Part shown: piece by piece, positions 1-9,160 of the stretch | How the letters are laid out: each line of letters starts with the position of its first letter | Numbering within the stretch: position 1 is the first letter of the stretch | From: a virus | Reading direction: 5' to 3' (one strand) | Virus record (IMG/VR): IMGVR_UViG_3300042459_000182 | Location: 1-37,544 of that record | Length of the DNA stretch: 37,544 nt | Notes under the pieces: model-generated | What the model saw: the letters and a program-made list of their open reading frames with translations, nothing else | What the model was told of the DNA's origin: nothing | Database searches by the model: none | Position numbers and translations under genes: made by a program

Positions 1-934
1 CCACTATTGCAAACCCATGATTGTGCATTGAGAATGGCATATATTTTGGAGAAAGAACTGTTAAGCAACCAGTACTATAAGTATTAATAAAATCTTTAAA
101 GCCATTTTTCTTTTGCATTGTAGAGGTACGATGAACGTGTCCCATCAAAGTATTGCACAAAGTTTTGTTCATTAAGTTTTGTGAAGGATTAGCACCACCT
201 GAGCCAAAGGGCTCATGGCCATGTATGACAAGTAGGTCTCCCATCTCCATACCCTGCCAATCATGAACTAATCTAAATTGTAGTTTATCCAAGTGGAAGA
301 ATATATCAAATTGTAAGTCATGTATCTGAGCAAATTCTTCTGCTTGAGTTTGTAATGACCTTGCCCACCTTTGCTCGTGATTACCAAGTTTGTAATAGAT
401 TGGGATATAAGGGAATAAATCTCTTAGCTTCTTTAAGAAGTCTCTACTCATATCCACCTCTCTTTTAAAGTCACGAAGGTCTTTATCCTTTTCGTGTCTT
501 GAGATAGAATAGAAGTCCATGATATCACCATTAAGATACAAGCAATCAATATTCTCTTGTCTTAAATGCTTAATTGCAATCGTTAAGGCTTCTAAGGAAT
601 GATAAGGGAAATGAATGTCGGATAAGATACCTACCTTTTTTATTTCTTCGGGTAAGACTTGTGATACATAATCACTACTTAATGAATCTGCTATACCAAA
701 ATTGTCAATTAAGTCTAAGTCATAATTAATAGTTTCCTCTATCTTAACTGCTGACTCAATATATTCTAATGACCTTTCACTCATTAAAATACCATTCATA
801 TTCATGAATTTCTTTAATTGTGACCAATTAGCATATCCATATTGATTATGAAACTTTTCACAAAAGTCTTTCTTTCCTAATTTAGAGCCATAAAAATGCT
901 TCTTTACGGCTTCTATCTTGTGGTCTTTGCTCAT
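1..934 (-). CDS. calcineurin-like metallophosphoesterase, 3' truncated by window edge
   Basis: I translated this gene by eye from the ATG at 934; it stays open to position 1, giving about 311 residues without a stop. It carries the metallophosphoesterase signature in order: DIHFP (D106, H108), NGDIMD (about 135-140), GNHE (184-187), IHGH (237-240) and GHVH (265-268). These residues bind the two metal ions in calcineurin-like phosphatases and nucleases. Residues 1-90 lie before the catalytic core and have no function I recognise. The ATG overlaps the stop of the upstream gene by one base, so it is the last visible gene of the lysis operon. The substrate (phosphoprotein, nucleotide or DNA) cannot be told from sequence. 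Probably only a few dozen C-terminal residues are missing. Confidence 0.88.
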   Translation of the reverse strand, partial: MSKDHKIEAVKKHFYGSKLGKKDFCEKFHNQYGYANWSQLKKFMNMNGILMSERSLEYIESAVKIEETINYDLDLIDNFGIADSLSSDYVSQVLPEEIKKVGILSDIHFPYHSLEALTIAIKHLRQENIDCLYLNGDIMDFYSISRHEKDKDLRDFKREVDMSRDFLKKLRDLFPYIPIYYKLGNHEQRWARSLQTQAEEFAQIHDLQFDIFFHLDKLQFRLVHDWQGMEMGDLLVIHGHEPFGSGGANPSQNLMNKTLCNTLMGHVHRTSTMQKKNGFKDFINTYSTGCLTVLSPKYMPFSMHNHGFAIV

Positions 935-1386
935 TACTTAAATGGGTTTATAAATCGGAAGTAGAAATATCCGACTATGATTAGAGACTCTAAGAATATA
1001 GTCACTATTGCCCACGTTGGTACAACATTTCTTGTTACTATTTTCTCAAAGAATTTAACTTCTGAATCGTATTTTGATTTGTATTTAGAATCGTAAACAT
1101 TTGAGATTGAATCCATATTTATTGTGGCTCTTATTTTGCCTTTTAAGGAACGAATTTCAATCTTCCCATATGGTAGATTAGATTTGTAATTAAAGTCCTT
1201 TAAACCTAAGGAATCACACGGATTTTCAATTAATAATGTATCATGAATTGGTCTTATTCTTTCAATTATTCTTAAATCACGAAAAGTATCGTGAACGGCA
1301 ATATATTCTTTTGTCGTTGCTACTTGCTTTGTTTTACAACTTGCGAAGATAAATAACGCAAACATAAGGAGAATAATCTTGTTCAT
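934..1386 (-). CDS. lipoprotein with C-terminal membrane anchor; candidate unimolecular spanin (u-spanin)
   Basis: This 150-residue protein starts with a lipoprotein signal peptide: positive MNK, a hydrophobic stretch, and a lipobox FASC with the acylated cysteine at residue 17. It ends with one strong hydrophobic segment (about residues 123-145) and a short basic tail. The middle is hydrophilic. An outer-membrane lipid anchor combined with an inner-membrane helix is the architecture of u-spanins such as T1 gp11, which fuse the two membranes in the last lysis step. The gene lies directly downstream of the endolysin, overlapping it by four bases, which supports a lysis role. No sequence similarity was tested, so the call rests on topology and position. 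Confidence 0.7.
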   Translation of the reverse strand: MNKIILLMFALFIFASCKTKQVATTKEYIAVHDTFRDLRIIERIRPIHDTLLIENPCDSLGLKDFNYKSNLPYGKIEIRSLKGKIRATINMDSISNVYDSKYKSKYDSEVKFFEKIVTRNVVPTWAIVTIFLESLIIVGYFYFRFINPFK

Positions 1387-1838
1387 GAGAAGTAGAGTTG
1401 TGCCTCCTCGGTTCTTCTTCTTATAAGTCCAGGTAATGTCTTGCCTCCACCCTTAGTCCATTTAAGGAACTCATCTTTAATAGTTGGGTTATCGGGATTA
1501 ACATTGACTTTCTTTAATAAGGTAGAAGACTTTAGATTTCCTACCCCGCAGTTATAAGCAAAAGAACAAAGTGCATCAAATTGTGATTGGTTGATAGTAT
1601 CAATGCAATAGGAATCTACCGCACGTTCAAAGGAAACTAAAAGAGCCTCCAATAAGTCGGTGGCTCTTTCTTGTGTTATCGGGGAGTCGGTTAATTTAAC
1701 CTTGCTCCCATCTTCGTAATATGTAGACCCATAACCAATAGTTGGTACTTTCGCTGGGCATAAATAAGGCTTAGAACTAAATCCTTCGTACTTCTTGATT
1801 ATGTCTAATCCTTTAGTGCTTATTTTCGTTATCTTCAT
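1383..1838 (-). CDS. phage lysozyme / endolysin (glycoside hydrolase family 24)
   Basis: The 151-residue protein is a compact GH24 muramidase that cleaves peptidoglycan glycan strands. The catalytic spacing E-8-(D/C)-5-T is present as E18, C27 and T33 around KYEGFSSKPYLCPAKVPTIGYG's core, and the later SQFDALCSFAYNCGVG motif is typical of the family. Cysteine replaces the aspartate of T4 lysozyme at the second position, a known variant among phage lysozymes. There is no signal peptide or SAR-type helix at the N terminus, so export should need a holin. The upstream holin candidate overlaps its start and the spanin candidate overlaps its end, making a complete lysis cassette. Confidence 0.93.
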   Translation of the reverse strand: MKITKISTKGLDIIKKYEGFSSKPYLCPAKVPTIGYGSTYYEDGSKVKLTDSPITQERATDLLEALLVSFERAVDSYCIDTINQSQFDALCSFAYNCGVGNLKSSTLLKKVNVNPDNPTIKDEFLKWTKGGGKTLPGLIRRRTEEAQLYFS

Positions 1839-2112
1839 TTGTTAGACCTAATTTGGTGCGTAACTCCACATTTTCGGCTCTTAATGTATGAATCTCAGTT
1901 GTTAATGTTTCAACCTTTTCCTTTAAGTCAGCAACCTCAGCTTTCATATCCGTAGCCATCTCTCTCCAAATTTTAATTGCTTCTTGAACATTAGTTATCT
2001 CACTACCTTGTATTTCTACATTCTCTTTCTTTCTACCAATAAGCCAACCAAATAGACCAGTTATGGCGGAGAATAAACCAGGGAGTATAAAATCTTTGTC
2101 AAAAAAATCCAT
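1813..2112 (-). CDS. small membrane protein with coiled coil; candidate holin
   Basis: This 99-residue protein has one hydrophobic segment near the N terminus (about residues 8-26), followed by an RKK positive stop and a long heptad-rich region (about residues 45-90) predicted by eye to form a coiled coil. It overlaps the endolysin start by 26 bases and sits just upstream of it, the usual holin position. A single membrane helix plus a cytoplasmic coiled coil resembles XhlA-like lysis accessory proteins more than classical two- or three-helix holins. It could instead be an anchoring or tail-associated protein. It is the only holin-like candidate in the window. Confidence 0.55.
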   Translation of the reverse strand: MDFFDKDFILPGLFSAITGLFGWLIGRKKENVEIQGSEITNVQEAIKIWREMATDMKAEVADLKEKVETLTTEIHTLRAENVELRTKLGLTNEDNENKH

Positions 2113-2465
2113 TATGCTTCAGTATTTGCCCAAGGGAGTGGAAGAACAATTATAGGAGGGTTAAGGGCATCATTAATTTGATTGTCAATACCTATTTGCA
2201 TTGCATCTACATCTAATGATGCCTCTAACCAACTAATAATATCAGATTCGGTCAAATCAGCATAAGGAATATAATTAGGTTTCTCAGGGTCAATCTCAAA
2301 AGAACAAGTTCCATAGACTTCCTTAAAAATATCCTGATACACACCATTATATCGGTAATGGCATACAACTACATAATCTTGCAAACCATCAACACTTGGC
2401 TTACAATCTAATTGAACAATTACCCATTGGTATGTTACTGCTGATACTGGAACGATTTCTGACAT
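2112..2465 (-). CDS. conserved-looking phage protein of unknown function, between fibre and lysis genes
   Basis: A 117-residue soluble protein with no signal peptide or membrane helix. The centre has a segment YADLTESDIISWLEASL, a pattern I associate with small unknown proteins near phage tail genes, and the C terminus ends in a hydrophobic, proline-rich stretch. It overlaps the stop of the upstream gene region closely and shares its stop/start junction at 2112 with the holin candidate, so it is co-transcribed with the lysis genes. A tail-accessory or chaperone role is possible but not shown. Confidence 0.7.
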   Translation of the reverse strand: MSEIVPVSAVTYQWVIVQLDCKPSVDGLQDYVVVCHYRYNGVYQDIFKEVYGTCSFEIDPEKPNYIPYADLTESDIISWLEASLDVDAMQIGIDNQINDALNPPIIVLPLPWANTEA

Positions 2466-2469
2466 AATT

Positions 2470-2871
2470 TTATAATTCTATTTCTTCTTCTTTTTCAAAT
2501 TTAACTCCACTTACCCATCCATCCAAGAATGTGTATAATTCTAATTCCTCAGGATTAATAATCAAAATTGGTGTGTAGTCAAACTCTTTGTCGCTTAACT
2601 CTTTTACCTCTTGTGATAACTTCTTTAATCCCTCTTTAGAGAACTTGTATTCTCCTTTTTCATCTAAGATTAAATTACCCTTATCATCCACACTTGCATT
2701 GTCCAAACGTAACTCATCACGTTTCTCGTTGTACTCATCTAAATAAGGTTGAAACTTTTTACGAATTAAAGCAAGTTTCTTTTGTCCTTTAGTAGACTCG
2801 TTCATAATGTTTGCTGCGGTGTAAGCCACAACCATGTACAAGTCTTTGTACGTTTTCTTTACATCTTTCAT
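2470..2871 (-). CDS. hypothetical protein, first gene after the lysis promoter
   Basis: A 133-residue, highly charged, mostly helical protein (many K/E residues, with coiled-coil potential in residues 35-105). No catalytic motif or membrane segment is visible. Its start is preceded by the A-rich leader AAACAAAAAATAAA, and a consensus Bacteroidota promoter lies 31 bases upstream, so it is the leader gene of the lysis transcript. I do not recognise the family. Confidence 0.75.
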   Translation of the reverse strand: MKDVKKTYKDLYMVVAYTAANIMNESTKGQKKLALIRKKFQPYLDEYNEKRDELRLDNASVDDKGNLILDEKGEYKFSKEGLKKLSQEVKELSDKEFDYTPILIINPEELELYTFLDGWVSGVKFEKEEEIEL

Positions 2872-2901
2872 TTTATTTTTTGTTTTAAGTTATTAATGTA
2901 A

Positions 2902-2933
2902 CAAATATAATATAATAAAATTATAAAAAGCAA
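2902..2933 (-). promoter_or_regulatory. promoter for the lysis module (Bacteroidota consensus)
   Basis: Read on the minus strand, TTG (2933-2931) and TATATTTG (2909-2902) are separated by 21 bases, matching TTG-N(17-23)-TAnnTTTG. Transcription would start near 2895 and give a short A-rich leader before the ATG at 2871. The -33 element lies inside the terminator stem that follows the fibre gene. Confidence 0.7.
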
Positions 2934-2956
2934 CCACTACGCATTTGCAATGGTTG
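2921..2956 (-). terminator. intrinsic terminator after the tail fibre gene
   Basis: On the minus strand CAACCAT and GTGGTTG form a 7-bp stem (one G-U pair) with a 12-nt loop, followed by TTTTTA. The fibre stop codon lies in the loop region. The element overlaps the lysis promoter. Confidence 0.65.
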
Positions 2957-5900
2957 TGTAAGTTCCATTTGAACCCATGTACTTTAATGCACCATTTTGA
3001 ACAAATAATATACCACCACCACTTGGAGTTGTATTAGGTATAGATGTACAATTTGAAATACCAATTACCTTAACACCACCACCAAATTGACTTGTAGTTC
3101 CAAATCCTAAGTTACCATCCTCGGTTATTCTCAATCTCTCGGTATTGTTAGTACCAAATCTAATGTGTGCATTAATACGATTATACAAGGCAACACCATC
3201 ACCATTAATATTTGCTATTGCAAAACCATCCGTAGAACCATTTGTATTACCACTATTTTGCAAAAGAATCTCACCACTATTTGCACCATTAGGTCTAATT
3301 ACTAATCCTTTTCTATCGGTTGGGAAAGCAATACTTGTTGTACCAATACCCATTGAATAAGCCCCATTATCGTACAATGCTGAATCTCCTAATGATGTAC
3401 CACCTGTCCATTTAGCAATCATGTTCGTTGTACCACTACCCGTGATACCACTACCACCACCTCCACCGATTACCGTACCATTGATTTTAAAGTTACCATT
3501 GATATTAACATCTCCATTAACTTGTAATTTACCTCCACCACTAACTCCCGTAGATGTTCCAATTAATAAATCAAGTGATGAGGTCAAAGTCATTGCAGTA
3601 CCAAAACCAATTAACCATGTATGTGATAAAGCATTATTGACAATTGGAATTGAGGTAAAACCACTATCAACCGCATTAACAAATATGCTATTTGTTCCCG
3701 TGTAACCGATACCAAAATATGAGTTAGAAACGGGATTAACCGCAAACTTGTACATTGCCACATTGCTACCTACCGTAACTTGTGTGCCATTGTCAAATAT
3801 TTGTGAGTTGGCTAATGATGTCGTACCATTCCATTTAGAAATGTAATTTGTTGTACCACTACCACCAACACTACCACTACTTGTTGTAACACTACCATCC
3901 GCCATTAAATATTGGCTTGATGTACCACCCGTTTTAATGAATGATGTTGCCGTTACCGATGAACTGAATGTTGCGGCACCTGTGGATGCAAACGTTAAAA
4001 CTTGTGCAGATGCAGTATCACTATAAAGAGCAAAACTATTATCAGTATGTCCAAATATTCTATATTTATTAGTTCCGTTTATACGGAATGATTGCCAAGT
4101 AAAACCTCCACTTGCGGTAGTATAGTCTAAAACTAATTGCTCATTTGTACTTCCTTTAACTCTTAAATTACCTGCATTCACATCCAACTTAAACCCACTA
4201 TCCGTTGTTGTGCCTATTAGGACGTTGCCACCCGATGTGATACGCATACGTTCGGATGAGGATGTATAAAATAGTAAAGCATTTGATGCAGATGTACCCG
4301 AAATGGCCGCACTAACACCGCCCCATTCAATAGATGAACCATCGGCAATACGCATAGTACCATTAACATCTAATGGTCTTGCGGGAGATGTAGTCCCGAT
4401 GCCAACGTTGCCTGCGTTGCTAATATAGAATCTAACGGTATCTGGTAATCCACTTTGAGTGCTTGATTGTTTAATTGAAAAATCTCCAAAATTAATTTGG
4501 TCATTAGTTATTTTCCAATTTCTACTTGATGCACTTGCGGTACTATAAGGTAAGAAAAATCCTCCTGCATCATAAGCACCTCCACCCGATGTTATATTTC
4601 CCCCCGCCGTAACACTACTCGAAAACGTGGCGGCTCCTGAATTGGTTATTTGAAAAACAGGAGTTGTAAATGTAGTTCCATCAACTGCCGTAGATGGTGT
4701 AATTTCAAATCCATTATTTACATTATATTGAGCACCTAATGACCAATTGTATTTACCTGAACCACCGTACATCAATACTTGTGAGTATGTTGACGCTGCC
4801 GTATTTCCAATTGCAATCGTTGATTTTGTGCCCGATGCTACTACATTTAATAAAGCTAATGGACTCGTAGTCCCGATGCCTACGTTGCCACTTTGGACGA
4901 TACGCATTCGTTCGTTTCCACTATTGGTATAAAATATGACATTTGATGAGTCCCAAGCTAATGCCAAAGTCCCTGCTGCTGCTAAATAACCAATAGTTGC
5001 TGATGGGGTATTAATAAAAGCCCCACCACTATAAGAGCCATAACTTATATCAGAAATTCCCGCACTTGATGAAACAGATACTATATATCTACCACCTGCC
5101 GTAACAGTACTCGAAAACGTGGCGGCTCCTGTTGCTTGTGTAAATAATAAATCGGCTCTACCATAGTTATAATTATAGAAACCATAATTAGCAGCCGAAA
5201 TGTATCCTATACCAAAATAGCCAAAGTTGTCAGAATAGTTAAATCTTACATTGCCTTGTACTTGCAATCTAGAACCATTGTCTGTTGTTGTGCCTACTAA
5301 GAGATTACCGCCTGAGGTAAGTGTCATCGCTTGGGTGTAACTTATTACTCCTCCTGCTGTGCCCGATGGTGCATTGTACCATTCGTGATTATTTGTTCCA
5401 ACAGATAATCTATATTGTTGTGATGATAAACCTGACAAACGATAGTAATATGTAGCACCTATTGCATAAGCATTTGTAGTTAATGCTAATCGCAAACTTC
5501 CATTAATTCCGCTGAATGGGTCGCCACCAATATCTAACCCTACACTACCACCACCCCACGCACTCGGTGTAACACCTAAGCCAAGGTTGCCTGAGGCATC
5601 AAGACGCATTCTTTCAAATCCGCTTTGCTTAAATGTTAAATATTTTGTTGTGTAATATTGAATTAATGTATTACCATCTGCCGTTCCTGTACTTACCGAA
5701 CCATTGTCACCAAAATAGGATTGAGAATTATCAATAAGTAAAAAATCTCTAATATTAGTTGCACCAACTACGCTTAATTTATTGCCAGGAGATATTGTCC
5801 CAATACCTACGTTACCATTAGGATATGTAATTACAAGTCTTGGGATGCTACCTGCTTCAACAATTCTAAAATCATCGTTAAATGATTGTAAGTTATAATA

Positions 5901-8900
5901 ATAGTTTGTTGCACTTTGTAATCTTATGTATCTATTAGCGGTACCTGCAAGCCATATATTACCATTTACATTTAATGCCTCTAATGTAGATGCACCATTA
6001 ACATTTACATAACTACTAAACCTACCTGTTCCACTTACATCTAACTTATAGCCTGCATTAGTTGTTGAACCAATTGAAATATTTTGATTAGAAAATATTC
6101 TCATTGCCTCGGTTAAAGTACCCCCTGTACTTACACCAAATCTTAAATCAGTATCTAATGTGGACGCATAATTTGATGATGCACCAATGTAGGAACCCCA
6201 TGCACCATTACCATACGTTCCAAGTTTTAAATAATTAACAGTTGGTGCAGATGTCGTGTACATTGATTCAATATCACCACTAACCGTTAATTTACTTGGT
6301 GCGGCTGTTCCTCCAATATGTATATTACTACCATTATCATAAATCAAACTATTACCCAACGTGGAGGCACTTGTTGCCTTTGGAATATACCCACTTGTCA
6401 ATCCACCAATCGTTCCACTAATTGTCCATGACCTATCCGCACTTAAATCATAAGTTGTACCATTAATGGTTAATTGTCTTGCATTCGTTACGGGTGTGTA
6501 TCCTAAAGCATTAGTTACCATTAATGAGGTAATGCCCGTGATATAACCCGCACCATTAGTTAATTGACTTGTATTGGTTGGGATTGTGATTACCCCCGTA
6601 GTGCTATTGTATGCACCACTACCCGCAACAAAAGATAGAGATGCTCTTGCCAACGCATCGGTGTATTGAGTAATTGTATTAGTAATTACACCACTTGTTG
6701 AATTGTAACTAATTCCCGTTCCCCCACTTATTGATGCCCTTGCTAAAGCATCCGTATATTGTGTGATGGTATTGGTTATAACTCCCGTAGTGCTATTATA
6801 AGAAATTCCCGTGCCTCCACTAATACTTGCTCTTGCTCTACTATCTAAGTAATACAAATTACCACTCTCGGTAACTTGTGCGGTTGTATAATCACCACCT
6901 GTGGCAACGATTGCCCCCGTTCTACCAAATACACTCGTTACCGCATCGGTGTTTATATCACTCCATGAGGCGGTTAATGTTGTGCCATCTTGCTTGGTTA
7001 ATGTTAATGTCTTTGTTGTTGTTCCACTAACACCAATAGATGTTAATGAACGATTATAGGCGGTGTCCCATGTCCCTTGTGATGAGGTTGTAGGAATAGA
7101 ATAACCCGCACTCAATGATAATGCTAATGTCCCACTTGTTGTAATTGGCGAACCATTAATGGACAATCCCGTTGGTACACTCATTGCTACGGATGTAACC
7201 GTACCCGTACCATAAGTTGTAGAGTCTACACTACCATCTGCTTTTAAGAACTGACTACTTGTGCCTCCACTTTTCTTTATTGAAGTAGCAATTAATGAAC
7301 CATTGATTTGTACTAAATCGGTTGTGTTATCGGTTGTAGTTCCCCATAACAATCGACCACTACTATTAACTCTACCTCTTTCAATATCCTCTACTAAGAA
7401 AGCCATTGAATGAAACGTAGATGTACCTACTTGAAAGACATAATTAAAGGTATTCATACCACCCTTAATTGACATATCATAATGGTTAACACCTACAAAG
7501 CCAGCACCCGTTTTACCTCTAACAACTAATTGAGTAGCACCCGCAACATAAGTAGGTGTTTGTCCTACAAAAACATTACCATCCGAGTTGATTCCCATCT
7601 TCTCGGAGGTACTTCCATTGGTGTAAAATTGTATTCCTTGACCAACACCTTTAGCAATTAATGCTGCATCACTTGAGTTGTCTAATAGCCATGCACCTGA
7701 GACTCCAAAGATTGCCTTCTCAGCCCCGTTCTGATATGCAGAGTAATATCCCCCTCCCGAAGCAGAGTTATTGTCTATAATCGCATTTGTGTAAGCCGTA
7801 GTACCCTTAACGTGTAGGATTGATGTAGGGTTAGTTAATCCAACTCCTAAAAAGCCAGAAGGTGATATTCTTACACGTTCAGTACCATTAGCATAAAAGG
7901 TTGTGTAATCGTTTGCTGCATTAGTTCCTATACGAAACTCCCCTGTAGCATCTTGTCTAAACAAGATTTGATATAAACCACTATGATAACCATAATCTTT
8001 ATGTACCGCTATATTTCCTACAACCGATAACTTATTGCCTACCGAGAACTCCTCATCATCACCAATAATCACTTGTGTGCCATCGGTAAAGATTGGGCTA
8101 TTCTTCATTAACAAGGTGTCATCGTAATAAGGAACATAACCTTGTGTACCAAAGATGTTTCTATTCTTCCATACCGAAGTTGCACTATCATACACTAAGG
8201 TATTCTTATTAGCAACCGATGTAATCTTTACGTTGTGTAATTCATCTAACTCATAGCCATTATCTACCTTAACGTAGATTTGTCCTTGTGTTTGATGGGC
8301 TCTAACAACATAACCCATAATCACGGTGTGAGTAGGTGCTTGTGGTTTAATGTTAGTGATTCTACCTGCGGTAGTTCCACTTAGATATAACATATCCCCA
8401 TCTGCCCAAGTCTCACCTTGTAAAGTACCTGTGGTATCTATATTTCTAACTAAACCACTTGTTGTGATAAAGCCTTCTTGATTATTGTTTATAGTCTCGG
8501 TAACTAATCCTAAAGTCTCAGCAGAATTAGCATCTATATTAGCTTGTGCTAAATCTACTTTAAGTCTATTACCTTGAGCACCTGATACTCTTACTGCTTG
8601 ATAATTAGCTTCTAATAAGTTAGCACCTGTCTTATTAACAATTCTTGTTACTTGCTCTTGTCCTACTTGTAAAGTAACATTACCTCCTTTAAGTATTAAG
8701 TTAGCAGTACCATCAGCATCGTTCCAAGACATTGTACCTGCAAGAGTAGGAGTTGCCGTAGGAGTTAGGTCTAATCCTAAATATCCTGCCGTTAACCCAA
8801 ACTCACCTAAATTCACATTTTCGGTAGCACTCGTATAAGGAACTGTATTATCTAAATTGGCAATAATGATTCCCATCACCACATTATTAACTAATGGTGA

Positions 8901-9155
8901 ATCAGGATAAACACGAACATTACGAGTGTACATTGGATTCCAATCCGTTCCATGAGAACGAATCCAAACATAATAATCCGTAGTAGCAGTTAAAGTAACA
9001 TCTATATCAGGGTCATCCGTTTGGAATGTAGTGGGAGTAGTTCCTGGGAATGTTCCCGCAATAGTTACCCCATAATCAATGTTTCCTGCAACAGGCATTG
9101 GAACATAACCTGCCGAAGTAAACTCTTGAAATACTCTTAATGTCTTTATTGCCAT
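2937..9155 (-). CDS. giant tail fibre / receptor-binding protein with many short repeats
   Basis: At 2072 residues this is the largest protein here. The N-terminal part (about 1-330) looks like the virion-attaching region. The rest is low-complexity, rich in G, S, T and N, and built from recurring fibre motifs: GNVGIGTTSP-like units, ATFSSSVTAGG, ERMRI, and three near-identical units containing SGGTGISYNST around residues 770-860. The C terminus (GGILFVQNGALKYMGSNGT) resembles tips of other phage fibres. No intramolecular chaperone (S74) domain or polysaccharide-lyase motif is visible. Such repeats are typical of trimeric beta-structured fibres that bind host surface glycans or receptors. It ends the structural operon and is followed by a terminator. 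Codon use is comparable to its neighbours. Confidence 0.88.
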   Translation of the reverse strand: MAIKTLRVFQEFTSAGYVPMPVAGNIDYGVTIAGTFPGTTPTTFQTDDPDIDVTLTATTDYYVWIRSHGTDWNPMYTRNVRVYPDSPLVNNVVMGIIIANLDNTVPYTSATENVNLGEFGLTAGYLGLDLTPTATPTLAGTMSWNDADGTANLILKGGNVTLQVGQEQVTRIVNKTGANLLEANYQAVRVSGAQGNRLKVDLAQANIDANSAETLGLVTETINNNQEGFITTSGLVRNIDTTGTLQGETWADGDMLYLSGTTAGRITNIKPQAPTHTVIMGYVVRAHQTQGQIYVKVDNGYELDELHNVKITSVANKNTLVYDSATSVWKNRNIFGTQGYVPYYDDTLLMKNSPIFTDGTQVIIGDDEEFSVGNKLSVVGNIAVHKDYGYHSGLYQILFRQDATGEFRIGTNAANDYTTFYANGTERVRISPSGFLGVGLTNPTSILHVKGTTAYTNAIIDNNSASGGGYYSAYQNGAEKAIFGVSGAWLLDNSSDAALIAKGVGQGIQFYTNGSTSEKMGINSDGNVFVGQTPTYVAGATQLVVRGKTGAGFVGVNHYDMSIKGGMNTFNYVFQVGTSTFHSMAFLVEDIERGRVNSSGRLLWGTTTDNTTDLVQINGSLIATSIKKSGGTSSQFLKADGSVDSTTYGTGTVTSVAMSVPTGLSINGSPITTSGTLALSLSAGYSIPTTSSQGTWDTAYNRSLTSIGVSGTTTKTLTLTKQDGTTLTASWSDINTDAVTSVFGRTGAIVATGGDYTTAQVTESGNLYYLDSRARASISGGTGISYNSTTGVITNTITQYTDALARASISGGTGISYNSTSGVITNTITQYTDALARASLSFVAGSGAYNSTTGVITIPTNTSQLTNGAGYITGITSLMVTNALGYTPVTNARQLTINGTTYDLSADRSWTISGTIGGLTSGYIPKATSASTLGNSLIYDNGSNIHIGGTAAPSKLTVSGDIESMYTTSAPTVNYLKLGTYGNGAWGSYIGASSNYASTLDTDLRFGVSTGGTLTEAMRIFSNQNISIGSTTNAGYKLDVSGTGRFSSYVNVNGASTLEALNVNGNIWLAGTANRYIRLQSATNYYYNLQSFNDDFRIVEAGSIPRLVITYPNGNVGIGTISPGNKLSVVGATNIRDFLLIDNSQSYFGDNGSVSTGTADGNTLIQYYTTKYLTFKQSGFERMRLDASGNLGLGVTPSAWGGGSVGLDIGGDPFSGINGSLRLALTTNAYAIGATYYYRLSGLSSQQYRLSVGTNNHEWYNAPSGTAGGVISYTQAMTLTSGGNLLVGTTTDNGSRLQVQGNVRFNYSDNFGYFGIGYISAANYGFYNYNYGRADLLFTQATGAATFSSTVTAGGRYIVSVSSSAGISDISYGSYSGGAFINTPSATIGYLAAAGTLALAWDSSNVIFYTNSGNERMRIVQSGNVGIGTTSPLALLNVVASGTKSTIAIGNTAASTYSQVLMYGGSGKYNWSLGAQYNVNNGFEITPSTAVDGTTFTTPVFQITNSGAATFSSSVTAGGNITSGGGAYDAGGFFLPYSTASASSRNWKITNDQINFGDFSIKQSSTQSGLPDTVRFYISNAGNVGIGTTSPARPLDVNGTMRIADGSSIEWGGVSAAISGTSASNALLFYTSSSERMRITSGGNVLIGTTTDSGFKLDVNAGNLRVKGSTNEQLVLDYTTASGGFTWQSFRINGTNKYRIFGHTDNSFALYSDTASAQVLTFASTGAATFSSSVTATSFIKTGGTSSQYLMADGSVTTSSGSVGGSGTTNYISKWNGTTSLANSQIFDNGTQVTVGSNVAMYKFAVNPVSNSYFGIGYTGTNSIFVNAVDSGFTSIPIVNNALSHTWLIGFGTAMTLTSSLDLLIGTSTGVSGGGKLQVNGDVNINGNFKINGTVIGGGGGSGITGSGTTNMIAKWTGGTSLGDSALYDNGAYSMGIGTTSIAFPTDRKGLVIRPNGANSGEILLQNSGNTNGSTDGFAIANINGDGVALYNRINAHIRFGTNNTERLRITEDGNLGFGTTSQFGGGVKVIGISNCTSIPNTTPSGGGILFVQNGALKYMGSNGTYTTIANA
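6590..6845 (-). repeat. three tandem ~30-residue repeat units inside the fibre gene
   Basis: The fibre contains units with the shared core SGGTGISYNST followed by GVITNTITQYTDALARAS. The first two are almost identical in protein, while the third is diverged (SFVAGSGAYNST, then GVITIPTN). The first two units differ at about 20 of 31 codons by eye, nearly all synonymous. Confidence 0.75.
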
Positions 9156-9160
9156 TTTAT

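Noticed and set aside
3145-3705. Rightward open frames on the opposite strand of the fibre gene, also at 4747-4932
   Set aside because: Low-complexity, proline-rich translations arising from the complementary strand of the repetitive fibre gene, with no leader or promoter; they are shadows.
2937-9155. Possible diversity-generating retroelement acting on the large fibre
   Set aside because: No reverse transcriptase, accessory protein or template repeat is visible; the internal repeats differ by synonymous changes, not by adenine-specific ones.
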